DNA from: Protea cynaroides
Taxonomy: Eukaryota > Streptophyta > Magnoliopsida > Proteales > Proteaceae
Length of the DNA: 64,000 nt
Direction: 5' to 3'
Assembly (NCBI GenBank): GCA_028583415.1
Contig: CM053266.1
Span: 78,317,237 to 78,381,236, forward strand
This document shows positions 21,355 through 33,800 of the stretch, piece after piece. Position 1 is the first letter of the stretch, and every line of letters begins with the position of its first letter. Under the pieces are notes generated by a model. That model was not told where the DNA came from and made no database searches. It saw nothing but the letters and a program-made list of their open reading frames with translations. Position numbers and translations under genes: made by a program.

Positions 21355-22428
21355 TATTTTTGTTTTTGTGGTTGAACCCTCATCATGCCATCACATGCAT
21401 GATGGATAGGCATTAGTATTTTTCGCAGATTGTAGGACATGAGAGAAGGCCTGCCCAACATGCTATCGTTGAAGAGAGGTATATTAGATCAAATACTGGT
21501 AGGAGTGATCCTCTTTAATTAGGTCAAAAGTCATCTAATATGTTTGAGATTTTCCAATCCATAGTTACCATGGCCCAACTGAATTGTCTGACGTAACACT
21601 ATTCTTTAGTATTCATTCTCAAAAAACCAATTTTAGTTTGAGTGCCACTAGTGATATAAAACTGAGCAGGTTCTCTAATTGGGAGAAGGATGGATATACA
21701 CGCTAGCAGGATGTTGGAATCTTATAAGTTAGCATACTTTTAATCTTAAGATGAGAATTATTTAACTAGAGTACTATTAGATAAGGAGAGAGAAATGACA
21801 TTCATCAAGAGAGAGCGTGTGTGAGAGGGAACTACATAGTGTACACCGCTAGTGGATAGTTATACTGATCCTCATGTGTCTTAGTATAGAACAAGCCAGA
21901 CACATCCAATGATTAAGATAAAAAATTACTTAATTAAGAGCTTGGCTTGATTAAAATAAATCCTTTAAAACATTTCTGACAGCCCAACAAGATTGAGGGC
22001 AATTCCTTTCTTTTCCTAAGTCTTAGTCCAACATGGTTAGTTTTTCTTAGTGTTCCTAAATAATAAACAAACTTTTCCTAGGTCCAGCAACCATTTCATT
22101 TTCTAAATTGTTATTCATCCTGATTAGATTTTTTTTAGTGTTTTTTTTTATTTGGGAAGAGAACTTTATTTAGTGAGAAGAAAAGGAAGGATGACAGGTC
22201 AATACGAAGGTAAATTTCCTTTCATCACTAAAATCAAATCACTGACAAGTGGGTAAAAGATATCGTCCACTAGCAAATTACCCATGTGTTACACGAGACT
22301 CAAAACATTTAGGAAATAAATTGTTTACATAGGACGCATATATATTGTAAAATAACAAATAAATTAGTATAAATAATTAGATCATACAAAACCAAATCAA
22401 ATCGAATCATTAAAACCCTTAAGAACAT
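21355..22428. other. No gene seen
   Basis: A/T-rich sequence without a convincing frame or terminal repeat. It includes T-runs near 22130. Confidence 0.3.
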
Positions 22429-22439
22429 CCATCAGTATT

Positions 22440-22586
22440 GTATAAAAATCCTCTCCCGCCCACCTGCTGTCAGCCAAGGGCGGGATTTCAGTCGACCCAC
22501 CTCCCAATGTATTGGTAGGCGGACCGACTGATTCTCAGCCCTTGGATCAGTGGCAGGAATCTCCTGCCGCGGGAGAGGATTCGATT
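22440..22586. mobile_element. 147-bp MITE, 11-bp target duplication, CCTCTCCCGC termini
   Basis: Left end GTATAAAAATCCTCTCCCGC, right end GCGGGAGAGGATTCGATT. Flanked by CCATCAGTATT at 22429-22439 and 22587-22597. Same end type as 29463-29618 and 40663-40895. Mutator-like by target size. Confidence 0.75.
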
Positions 22587-22758
22587 CCATCAGTATTAAG
22601 CTTACACCACAACTTTGAGGGAGTGGATCACACCAATTCCATCGGTTGCATATGATGGGAACTCTTTGTTTGTAATTCCAACATACGGGAGATCCTTAAG
22701 TCCTCCGTCATTTTGATTCTGCAAAGAAGCTTCAATGACAACTCCTTGCACCTATGCT

Positions 22759-23760
22759 TTACATGACCCATGCTGATAGAAATAATGGTATAATATTATT
22801 ATGAAGACCATGATTCCTCACCATCCAAATTGCATCAAGAGTAACAAAGAGGGCACCAATCCAGATTTGCCGAAGAAGGACCCCACTTGATTTTTGTTGC
22901 CACCATACTAACACCTCCTCTATTGAGTGGAAAGACGGAATAAATACTGCAAATAACTGACCCACTTCCATCCATATTTTCTTAGAAAACTCACATTCAC
23001 AAAAGAGGTGATAAAACGTTTCCAGCTGTTGAGAGCACAAAATACAACATGAAGCTAGTTGAACACCTTTCTTTTGGATTATATCATCCGTTGGAAGCTT
23101 CTTCCAACACCACCTCCATGCGAACCAAGAAACAGAAGGATGTAAGCTTTTATGCCACATTACCAAAAACCATGGTTGCACTTGCTTTTTATGCCGTAAC
23201 AATTCCCAGGCCGATTTCACTGAAAAATGACCTGAATTTTCTCCAACCCATAGACGTCGGTCTTCAGTATTGGATACTAAACCGACCTGCTCTGCCAATG
23301 AAATGACCTGATATAGAATGGGAGATCTAACCGGCTGCCAGACCCATCGGCTATTCACAATGAATCTTGACAAATGTAAAGCACATAACTCTTCATATTT
23401 CTTGATTGCTAGATCTTCTTGATCCTTTAAAACTGAGTTGCATCCAACCAACTCAATAGTTTCTTAGCAATCATAAGCTCTTTATCAATGTGGGGAAAGG
23501 TCTCTTTAGACCAAGTCGAAGCAGAGTTTTCAGAGCTTTCAATTTTTGAGTCAAAATATAGAAGGCCAAACCTCAAACTGGATGACTCCACACTTCTTTA
23601 ACCACTTCCATAAAGGAAGAATGCTCCATCCAAAATCTTTGTGCCTTGAGTGGGGCATTGAAAGGCTTCGAAATAGAGGAACACCCAACTAAAATGGGAG
23701 CATGATCCGATCCCACTCTAGGAAGGCTTCATTGGAAACCCTGCTCATACACACCAAATC
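22759..23760 (-). pseudogene. L1-type LINE with RT deleted: endonuclease end joined to zf-RVT
   Basis: Reading leftward, RVGSDHAPILVGCSS (about 23720-23680) is the C-terminal end of an AP-type endonuclease. After about 200 broken bases comes the 230-codon frame 23451-22759: RRLWVGENSGHFSVKSAWEL, WFAWRWCWKKLPTDDIIQKK, CILCSQQLETFYHLFCEC (zf-RVT cysteines and His), WMEVGQLFAVF. The whole RT domain that should lie between is absent. Not functional. Confidence 0.75.
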
Positions 23761-23764
23761 AACG

Positions 23765-24617
23765 ATCATTCCCACAACTTCTATTCAATTAATCCGTTTA
23801 TTTGGAGAGAGAAAAAAGATATGAGTTTATAAAGGGGATTCATAATAGTGCAAGCTATGACGGAGACATTAATCATTTATTTGAAAGTGTAATAACCTTT
23901 TTTTAGCTAAAAAATTAATTTGTATTAAGAGAAAAAAATAAAATACATAAAGGCGTTAATGGAGGGAGACCTCCACCTTCAGCATGGCCATCAACAGAGG
24001 AACCGCAAGCAAAAAATTACATAAATCTATATCATGGTCTACAAAGATACATCCCACACTAATTCCCTATTGAGAAAATCTAAACACTATGTCCAATCTT
24101 TCGCTTTTTTTTTTTGTGCCAATACATCCACCACCATGTCTGTTTCCCAAAAACAGTGAGTATTCTAAGTTGACAGACAAACAATCACTTCCAGGAGAAT
24201 GATCTTCAAGCATGAGTAATGATTCCCCTTTTCCTTCTCTTTTTAGACCATTTGACACACACATACACACTCATACACATTCAATGGATGTAAGAGTGTA
24301 CAGACAGTAAATAGTTTCTTATTTTGAGTGAAGATATTATTCTAGGTATCCTTAAATTTTCCTTAATCAGTTCCTCACAAATGATTATTTCTTTATTTGT
24401 TGTTTGTTCAATATTTTACATATAATTTCAAGTTTTTATTAAATAGTTTAAATAATTAAAATATATTTAATTTTAGAGACATTTTTCATACATAAACCAT
24501 ATGTATACGGTCAAAAAATCAGTCTTCCATTTAACATTGGAGGGATGATTTTGAGATACATATACTATCGTATTGAAACATTTTGCCTTCCATTTTTTCC
24601 AAACATTTTCTGATATT
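23765..24617. other. No gene seen
   Basis: Possible continuation of LINE-derived sequence near 23890-24060. Otherwise A/T-rich. Confidence 0.3.
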
Positions 24618-25064
24618 TTAATTTTATTAAGGAAAAATTTCACCCACTCTGCTTGAACTTTACCTTTAATTCACATAATCCCAAACTTTACCCATAATGT
24701 TACCCACCCCCCTTAAATATTCACATATGTATCACACAGGATTACACTTAAAAGATTGATCTGATAAGTGATGTGGTGGTAAGGTTAAAAATTATAGAAT
24801 ACCGAAATTGCCCTTTAATAGTATTAAATTACTATTTTAACTGTTCTTCACTCTCTTTCGTCACGAACTTAACTTTTTCGGTTCACCGGTTTACTAACTT
24901 TTTCAGCTCACCGGCCGTATATGTCATCCCTGAAACCTGAGAATGAGAAGAATGAGAATCGGAAAGAAGAAGAAGACAAATGGGAAAAACGCTCAAGTAA
25001 TCTTTGAGAAGGAAAAGGTTAATATGAGTGAAGAGATTACGCTCCCACCACCGATCATAAGCCC

Positions 25065-25564
25065 NNNNNNNNNNNNNNNNNNNNNNNNNNNNNNNNNNNN
25101 NNNNNNNNNNNNNNNNNNNNNNNNNNNNNNNNNNNNNNNNNNNNNNNNNNNNNNNNNNNNNNNNNNNNNNNNNNNNNNNNNNNNNNNNNNNNNNNNNNNN
25201 NNNNNNNNNNNNNNNNNNNNNNNNNNNNNNNNNNNNNNNNNNNNNNNNNNNNNNNNNNNNNNNNNNNNNNNNNNNNNNNNNNNNNNNNNNNNNNNNNNNN
25301 NNNNNNNNNNNNNNNNNNNNNNNNNNNNNNNNNNNNNNNNNNNNNNNNNNNNNNNNNNNNNNNNNNNNNNNNNNNNNNNNNNNNNNNNNNNNNNNNNNNN
25401 NNNNNNNNNNNNNNNNNNNNNNNNNNNNNNNNNNNNNNNNNNNNNNNNNNNNNNNNNNNNNNNNNNNNNNNNNNNNNNNNNNNNNNNNNNNNNNNNNNNN
25501 NNNNNNNNNNNNNNNNNNNNNNNNNNNNNNNNNNNNNNNNNNNNNNNNNNNNNNNNNNNNNNNN
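25065..25564. other. Assembly gap, 500 N
   Basis: Exactly 500 N, a conventional placeholder. The real length is unknown. Confidence 0.99.
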
Positions 25565-25989
25565 AGAACACTGATTAGATTAGGTCAGATATAAGCAGAC
25601 CAAAAGGCGAAAAACCAGGCTATGGAGTTTTCCGTCTCCAATATATGTCCACCGTGTTTCTATGAAAACTCCCCTCAGAACTCCCCTCTCTCTCTCTCTC
25701 TCTCTTTCTCAAACACATTAAACGAAAGGTAATACACGAAAAAAGAAAAATATAGTGCAAATGATACCACACAGTATGATAAAGAAGAAGGGCTGATCTT
25801 TTCTCCTGAATTTTCTGTTTTGGACAAATGAAAAACCCATGACGACAAACTCCCTCCAAGGTATGTCGATATTAATATCTATTTTGAAATCTTGTTTATG
25901 AAGAGATCGAGGAGAGAGAAAAGAATAAGAAACAATTGGAATCGGTTTCCTAAACCCACACAGTGACGATCGCCCCCGTGTCTCTCTTG

Positions 25990-26410
25990 TGATACGCACA
26001 TCGTATCTTGTTTAAGAAAGCAAATAGGGGAGGAAGTGGAAACAAAGAAAAACATAAATAAAATAAGAGAAAAACAAATTAAAAGATAAGCGGTTTCATT
26101 AAGGAAGTCATGCCTCTTGTTTTACTGAGGAAGCTTGACCTCAGTGGACTCTTACAAGTTCATATTGTTATCAATTTTCTTTAAGATATCTTCTCACGGA
26201 TAATATTTCATCAAATAAACCCCATTAACAATCCCTATTAAATAGTACAAGAAAACACCTACAACTAAGTTAGATAACTCCTATTATTTTCAGTTAATAC
26301 TACTAACAACAATTGACCACAAAGTAATTTAAAACACATGAACTCTAATTAACAATTAACACACTAACCTAATTAAAAAATTAAAATTTAATAACAATTA
26401 AATCGTAACA
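25990..26410. mobile_element. Solo copia-type LTR (TGATACG...CGTAACA)
   Basis: 421 bp. The ends match the LTR at 5484-6005, and the interior is a diverged relative. Flanks TCTTG (25985-25989) and TGTTG (26411-26415) are a 4/5 match for a target duplication. No internal region on either side. Confidence 0.6.
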
Positions 26411-27013
26411 TGTTGGCTGCAAGATACTCTGCCGCACCTACGATGTCGTCGACAGCCTCATGAACGACATTCTAGCCCTTCTTTGTGAGAGTGGGTTCCC
26501 TCTGAGCCAAAGCTTGGGGGTGGACAACCCTTCTGTCAATCGTATCTAGTAGGCGGTGCTGTCGCCAGAGGATTCCTTTGTAATCGATGAATGAGGAAAG
26601 AAAGGTATCATCACATATGTCAAAACATGATGCGGTTTTGGAAGGGATAATCTACAATAACCAAAAGCAGAGGAGAAGAAGGGGGGATTTTAGGGATTTC
26701 CTATGCGATACAGCGTATAGTCAGAAGATATTGTTTTGGTCAGCAACTATGGTCGGAAACAGGGGACGAATCCCAGCAAGCTCTTCATAATCTTTATGTA
26801 AAATGAAGGGTAACACTGCTCTATGTAAAAAGTAATTTTTTTTTTTAAACAAAAATCTATGTTTTTTACATTGAAGGTAAAATAGATTTTTCAATTTTAC
26901 CGTCGAACACTTAACTGTAGTGGATGTAGAGGAAATTATAAACAAAATTTGGGATTACATGAATTAAAAATAAAATTCAAAGATAGGTGAAATTTTCCCT
27001 TTAATTAATTTTA

Positions 27014-28343
27014 GGGTAAAAGACAATTACCTCCCCTGTAACTTAGCATATTGACAGTTGACCCCCAAACGTTTCAAAAAATACAGTTACCTCCCTTAAC
27101 TAATTATTAAAATCCAAATAAATCCACCTATTAGGAATATTCCATTATATAGTAACGGTTGGAATTGAATAGTTTTTTAAATCTCAAATTACCCTTTTAG
27201 AGTTCCGAACTACCCATTTTACCCTTGCTTAGGAAGGTTACTATTTGGCAGAGAAACGATTCTCCCGATTCCTTGCTTGCTCACCACTCACTGTCATTCC
27301 ATTTTCGAAACCCTAGAATCGCCGTAGAATCGCCGTCGTCTAACACATTCTCCACCGTTGCAAACCCATGAACATTGAAGCGGCTCATGATTCGAAATGA
27401 CTGAAATGTTTCTACTGAAGGAGTCATCGAAATTTTTCTTGCTGAGATGTTGAAGCAGTTTCATCCTGTCGCTGCAAGGGGCTTGAAGTTTCCATGTTCC
27501 TTCGAAATGTTGAAGCACAAACTGCTGCAAATCGTTGGGAGATTTGACATCTTCAAATCTTGAAGCACAAACCGGTTCGAAGCATGAAGCACTGAACGCG
27601 AAACCGTACCTACTACTGCAAACATTGAAGCACTGATATATATTGTAAGGATTGTATTTCAATTATCGTTTAGGGTAGCTTAAATCTCTACAGAGCTTGT
27701 GAGAAACCAGTATATTGCATACCCAATTACCTAAAAAAAATAGACATTGTTCGTATAAAGCAAAATCTGACATTGTTCATATGAAGATCGAAGTAGGTCA
27801 GCATCCAGTCATTTGCATACTCGAATATCTTCTTCTTTCAGTTTTTGTATTGCAGTTACAAGAGCAAAATCCGACATTATTCGTATAAAGATGAACCACT
27901 GAATAAACCCTAAAAATAATTTACCTTTCTATTCCTCAAGACTGAAGTAGGTCAACGATGGAAGAGAAAGAAAATGAGAGGAAAACGAGTGCTTAATCGA
28001 AGACTTCTCCCTCTGAGCTTCGTCCTTTTCGATCAAAACCAGTGCTTCAAATACCACTTAAGAAAACGTGGTGAGTGAGGTAGAATGAGAAGAAGATGAG
28101 ATTTGGGTTTATTTTAGTTGGATATAAGAGGGTTATATTCGTCTTTTAACAGTAATAAGATTTAAAATATGGATAAAAGGTTGAGGGTAGAGTTGTCCAT
28201 AAAAAATCTAACTTTAACGCCGTTAAAAATTAGACCTATTTGGATTTTAATAATTAGTTAAGGGAGGTAACTGTATTTTTTAAAACGTTTGGGAGTCAAT
28301 TGTCAATATGCTAAGTTACTGAGGAGGTAATTATCTTTTACCC
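27014..28343. mobile_element. Long-TIR element E2 (Mutator-like candidate)
   Basis: Left end GGGTAAAAGACAATTACC, right end reverse complement GGGTAAAAGATAATTACC. The inverted arms match well for about 115 bp (for example CTTAGCATATTGACARTTGA and ACAGTTACCTCCCTTAACTA). Flanks are TTAATTTTA (27005-27013) and CTAATTTTA (28344-28352). The interior has recurring TTGAAGCA phrases (27380-27640) and a promoter-like, gene-derived look, but no recognised protein. It may be a gene-fragment-carrying element. Confidence 0.7.
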
Positions 28344-28352
28344 CTAATTTTA

Positions 28353-29104
28353 AAAAAATAATTTCTTTTCTTTTGGGGGGAAGTGGGGGAGGGAAGAAAA
28401 CAAGAGCAGCAGTTGTTCGAGACAACCTATTTATGTCGAAGCCAGTCGTTATCCAATCATAAAAAAAGTAGGCTTTCCTACATGCAATTGCGTCCTGGTA
28501 CATTGGGAATGTCGCGCAGACTCAAGACTCAAAACAAAGATTCTCCACTGAGAAATCTCCTTGAAGCGGTCGCCATTTGAGTTTTCAATGGATGGGCTAC
28601 AGAGTTTTCGGTAGTGGTCCAGGACGCAATCAATGTAATGACGTTTCTCGTCATCTTCGTGACAGGTGAAGAAAAAGTTCTTTTTCATTTGTTTTTAAAA
28701 TAAGGAAAAATATTAGACTACACAACCTCACTTAGGAGTAGAATTATACACCCCATGGTTTCTTACCCAAACAAAAAAAAAATCACCCCATGCTTTTTTT
28801 TTCTTTTTTTTAGCTATTAGTGGGCAGTTAGGGAAACGTTTTGGTGGTCAAACTTTTCATTTCAATCTTTTTAATTTTATGGTTAAATTATTTGGAAAAA
28901 AATTGAAAATAAGCCATAGTTTAGGAGAAAGAAGCACAAGTAATTTTTCCATTTTATTATTATCTTGTTTAATTACTTGGCAAACTCAAATTGAACAAAA
29001 CTTATTTATGAACACAGGTTCTTGCCTCTTTGGTTCCACTTAAAAATAAAATTTCAACTCCACCTGAATTGTTATGTGGAAGTTATTATAGGCTGTAATT
29101 TTCT
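28353..29104. other. No gene seen
   Basis: A/T-rich sequence with long A and T runs near 28780-28810. No convincing terminal repeats. Confidence 0.3.
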
Positions 29105-29275
29105 ATTTCCGGGTGAGAATTACGCTCCCCCTCCCCCTCTCCCTTAAAAGACCTTTTGTCTTGATGCACAATGTTCCCGTTATTGTAGGGTCTGGGGAGA
29201 GATAGAATATACCCAACCTTATCCCCACAATGGAAAAAGTTTGTTTACGTATTTCAGACTCGTGACCACCACATT
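29105..29275 (-). mobile_element. tRNA-derived SINE-like fragment
   Basis: The minus strand shows GGTCACGAGTCTGAAA (a decayed box B region), then GTGGGGATAAGGTTGGGTAT and CCCCAGACCCTACAATAACG, the body of a widespread plant SINE type, followed by GTGCATCAAG and a C-poor tail. Box A is not clear. It is a fragment without clean target duplications. Confidence 0.5.
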
Positions 29276-29462
29276 GCAATATGAAAACCTTACTTTCACA
29301 CCAAGGCTCACCCTTCTTAAAAGACGTTTCGTCCAAAAGAATAAAATCAGGAATCAATTAATGTTTTGTAGGGATGACATTTATTGTAATAGAGGATTGA
29401 ATCTTTGTTTGGTGACAAGCCAAATCTACATGCCCAATCAATCACATACCCCCAAAACCATC

Positions 29463-29618
29463 GCACAGAAATCGTCTCCCGCCGCTGGAGGCTTTCCAAC
29501 GTCATCCAGCGGCTGGAGTTTATCCAACACAAATCCCTATGTATTGGGATTTGTGTCGGACTTACTCCAGCCGCTGGATGGCGCTGGAAAGCCTCCAGCG
29601 GCGGGAGACGATTTGAAT
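29463..29618. mobile_element. 156-bp foldback MITE, 11-bp target duplication
   Basis: A near-perfect hairpin: the arm AAATCGTCTCCCGCCGCTGG, then AGGCTTTCCA and CATCCAGCGGCTGGA, recurs inverted on the right. Flanked by CCAAAACCATC at 29452-29462 and 29619-29629. Related ends at 22440 and 40663. Confidence 0.8.
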
Positions 29619-29629
29619 CCAAAACCATC

Positions 29630-30129
29630 CAAGTTGTAATCAGGCTTTTCTACCATCCAAAAAGAAAAAAAGTTACAATTAGGGTCAACCTAGCTTGCAC
29701 AGATTTAATTTTGGAAAATTACTATCTCTCCTGTATGCTTAGCAATTATTTACTCAAAGTCTTCCACCTCAAACTATATTTTTTATTCCCTTATAAAGTA
29801 AACTTCCACTTTGGGTTGCAACAGGGCCAAGTTGGGCCGGCAATTTTTAAATCCTAGCCCAACCCTAGATCCCTTAGTTTAACCTAGGCCTACCCTAATT
29901 TTGACTCAAGGCCTAAGAAGGTCAACCCAGGCGCTACTCTACCAAGTTTAGTCCAACCTAAGCCCGCCCTGATTGACCTAATTGGGCAGGGCTAGGCCGG
30001 GTTGGATCTGGTTGACCATAACTCAAGGTCAATCTTCTCTTTTATGATTTGTTTGAGCAGTAAGTTTAATCTTTTCTTTTGGTGTTTGTAGGGAATTGAA
30101 AATTTTAGAATTGAGGAAATCATAAACAA
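29630..30129. other. No gene seen; includes a GGCC/CCAA-rich degenerate stretch
   Basis: 29815-30020 has many copies of words such as GGGCC, CCCAACC and CCTAGCCC, probably an old DNA-transposon remnant. No ends recognised. Confidence 0.3.
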
Positions 30130-30450
30130 TTATATACAACAACTACAACAACAACAACAACAACAATGATAAAGCCTTATTTCAACTAAATGGGTCGGTT
30201 ACATGGATTTTTGTCCTCCAGTCAACTCTATTCGATGTCATACTTGAAACAAGGCCTAAAGCTATGCATGTCTTTCCTCACTACCGCTCCTCTATAGTCA
30301 TATTAAGTATAGTCATATTAAGTCTACCCTTAACTTTTTAGATCCTTTGATCTGAATCAAATCACTCATCTGTATCGGAGCATCTAACGGTCTCCGTGAA
30401 ACATGATCGTACCATTTCAAATGACTTTCTCATAGCTTATCATGTATTAG
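30130..30450 (-). pseudogene. RTE-type LINE 3' end
   Basis: The minus strand encodes SHLKWYDHVSRRPLDAP and SDLIQIKGSKKLR, the C-terminus typical of plant RTE-clade reverse transcriptase (L/WFGHV-RRP). It continues into the 3' region with GTAACCGACCCATTTAG and ends in a (TTG)n tail (plus strand (CAA)n at about 30138-30167). 5'-truncated, as usual for LINE copies. Confidence 0.65.
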
Positions 30451-30560
30451 CATTTATCACCGCATTCAGACACCGATGCGGTGACCCTTGCCCACTTTTT
30501 GCTACACTAGAGACCAGTTGTAATACATCGTTTACGGAGAACGTCCTAACATAACCCTAA

Positions 30561-31424
30561 GGGGCTGTTTGATAAAACTTTAACTCTGGAATTCTTACTT
30601 CTGATTCAAATTTCTATTTATACTTCAAAAGGATTCAAGAGCATATGGGAGTAGAAACATGTTTGTTAACCTAATTTAGCTATGGACTCCAGAATGGTGG
30701 TGGTGGGTGGTGGATGGTGGCACTAGTGGTGAGTGGTGATGGTTGGTGACGATGGCGGTGGATGGGGTGGTGGCGAAGGGTGGCGAAGGGTAGCGGTGGG
30801 TGGGTGGTGGTGGTGGATGGTGGTGGTCATGGTGGGTGGCTGGTGGTGGTGGCAATGGGGGGTGGTGGTGGTGGCAATGGGGGTGGTGGTGGTGGTGGTA
30901 GGTGATGGTTGGTGGTGGTGGCGTTGGGTGGTGGTAGATGGTGGTGGCAATGGTGGATGACTGGTGGTGGTGGTGATGGTGGATGGTGGTGGGTAGTGGT
31001 GGCGGTGGGTGGAGGTGGTGGTGGAGGGGGTGGTGGTGCTTGGGTATTGGTGGTTGAGGATGGTGGCGATGGTGGGTGGTGGTGGCTATGGGTGGTAGTG
31101 GTGCGGTGGTGGTGGTGGCGGCGGTGGGTGGTGGAGGGTGGTGGCGGTGGTGGCTGGTGGCTGGTGGCTGGTGGTGGTTGTGGTGGTGGGGGTAGGGTTG
31201 GTTGGTGTTAGTAGTAGTGTGGGGTGGTTCTTTTTACTCCAAAATTGTATTCTGAAATCAAAAAGCATCTATTTGATGCTCCAAAAAAATAGATTCTGGA
31301 GTCCATTTGGAGCCGGTTGACTCTAGGATTCTCCAGAATCTGAACCGGGTTACCAAACGAGATTCTACTCCATTTATGCTCCAGAAACCAGAATCCGGAT
31401 TCTAGAATGTTATCAAACACCTCC
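30561..31424. mobile_element. PIF/Harbinger-like non-autonomous element
   Basis: Ends GGGGCTGTTTGATAAAACTT and (right, inverted) GGAGGTGTTTGATAACATTC. Target duplication TAA at 30558-30560 and 31425-31427. The termini and TAA target fit Tourist-like MITEs. The interior is filled by a G/T minisatellite. No transposase. Confidence 0.7.
30690..31220. repeat. G/T-rich minisatellite (GGTGGTGGT-like)
   Basis: About 530 bp of nearly pure G and T on the plus strand (few A, very few C) built from GGTGGTGG and GGTGGATGG words. The glycine/valine or proline/threonine-rich frames across it are compositional artefacts. Confidence 0.9.
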
Positions 31425-31566
31425 TAAATATCTTTTGTTTGTAAATCCATGATAAGGGTTTGGCTAGGTTTTTTTTGGGTGTAGGCTACCGACCTAATGC
31501 ACCAACCCTCCTCTTTTATCCGTGCTTGGGACTGATAGCATAACACCTGGCAGAGTTGAAATCATA

Positions 31567-32337
<771 letters not shown>

Positions 32338-32342
32338 TCCCC

Positions 32343-32780
32343 TGTTAGAAAATTATGAGTTTAGGGTTTCAATGAAACTCATTCCAATCCCATATAGTTG
32401 CCCTAGAATACAATAGATAAGTCATAAATTACGAATCATAAAGACATACCTGTTTGTGAAGAGATTAATTCCATACGCTCATTGATGCTCCAAGCTTTGA
32501 TCGAAATCCCTCGGCTACAGTCTTCCACAGCCTCCAGAGGATATCCTGACGTCTCTTGCTAATGGGTGCAGAGAACTGATTAACCGTGGCTGTGGGGACT
32601 CTAACCCTGTATTTATAGAATACAGATGTAACCCTAAAACCCTTCCCACAATAGAATTAGGGTTACCAAACCTATCTCATACCGTGTGACGAACCAAACC
32701 AAACCGGTTATACCGTGTCAATCAGACTCCCACTGAATTAACTAGTTTAGGTAATTAATTAAGCCCACATAAATCTAACA
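32343..32780 (-). mobile_element. 3' LTR of the copia element
   Basis: 438 bp. The minus strand has TATA-like TTCTATAAATACAGGG (near 32620). It shares ACCGGTTATACCGTGTCAAT and the other blocks with 38699-39119 and 42111-42547. Confidence 0.85.
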
Positions 32781-33204
32781 ATCTCTCACTTGAGCTATAT
32801 TAATTACAAAACTATCGTCAACCAGTGTGGCCACGGAATCTAACACACTAAATCGTCACTAAATTTGAAACATCCATCAAGCTTCCCAATACGAGCAACA
32901 ACGAATAATACACCTTAACATATGGTGTACAAACTTCTGTCAGCCACAACAAAGGTCTACTCAATACATGAATCGTCTGAGATAATGCATGAAAGTAAAC
33001 TCCCATGCGAGTCCAAACTTGATTAAAAAACCTTAATCAAAGTGCCCCAAAACCTTTATGGGTAACTTAACATGGTATTTAAATATTCCAGAATTATAAT
33101 ACCATACTTTGGCTAGACATCGCCTTTATTCTTTGATACTATCCTTTCATGGCAAACAGCCTCTAGCTTGGATTAATACCAGACTATGACTTACCGTCAT
33201 TATT

Positions 33205-33300
33205 TGTATGGCTGAATATGGCCTCTTATCTTGGCTGAATACTGCCTTATACATCTGACTGAATACTGCCTTGAAACTTTGACTAAATACTGCCTCATAT
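33205..33300. repeat. Degenerate tandem repeat in copia 3' region
   Basis: About five copies of a word like GGCTGAATACTGCCTT spaced 20-25 bp, also present at 42970-43050 in the second copy. Confidence 0.6.
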
Positions 33301-33559
33301 CTGTGACATGTCAAACACATAACTATGTATGCAAAATAGCAATAACGCAAATGCTAATGTAAACAAAATCATAGTTACAAAAACTATACCCATCAAACCA
33401 TGAGTAATACAATCAAACACAGTAAGCAATATGAAAACACAAGTATAAACATAAAGAGTCTCCCATTGATTAAGCATATCTAGAGACTCTCACTAATTCT
33501 AAGATCTTTGGCCACTTAAGCCTCTGAGAAAATTATTTGTTTTCAATCATTCTTATATT

Positions 33560-33800
33560 GGACATAGCGTCCCTTAAAGACTCCCACTAACAAAGGTTAC
33601 CGTCCCTTAAAGACTCCCACTGACAAAACCTTCGTCCGAGAATCTACAATGATATAAAATCTTTTGACATCTTTCTTACTTCAAGAGATTCGATCTCCAT
33701 TATACTTCGAAATACTAGATTTCATATTATTCTTTGAGAAGAACACAGCTGAACCACTATCAGATTACATCTCAATATTAGAAGTGGAGTCTACAATCTC
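33560..33800 (-). pseudogene. Copia RNase H remnant
   Basis: Minus-strand traces of the C-terminal RNase H (a serine/asparagine-rich AVFFSKN-like box, then an acidic LTK-like region). The same region is better kept in the second element at 43299-43553. A 27-bp block CGTCCCTTAAAGACTCCCAC is duplicated here but not there. Confidence 0.5.

Larger units (their letters stand above)
24627..27004. mobile_element. Long-TIR element E1 (Mutator-like candidate), contains the assembly gap and a solo LTR
   Basis: Left end TTAAGGAAAAATTTCACCC; right end reverse complement TTAAAGGGAAAATTTCACCT. Similarity continues for about 75 bp (AATTCACATAATCCCAAA against AATTCATGTAATCCCAAA). Flanked by a perfect 9-bp TTAATTTTA at 24618-24626 and 27005-27013. 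No transposase is visible; the interior includes the 500-N gap and the LTR at 25990-26410. The purine-rich start of a frame near 24943 (MRRMRIGKKKK) runs into the gap and cannot be judged. Confidence 0.65.

Noticed and set aside
24943..25578. Long open frames on both strands across the N run
   Set aside because: They are open only because N cannot give stop codons.
28720..28960. Small inverted repeat beginning GGAAAAAT
   Set aside because: Match too short and broken, no target duplication found.
30723..31268. Glycine/valine-rich and proline/threonine-rich open frames
   Set aside because: Artefacts of the G/T minisatellite composition.
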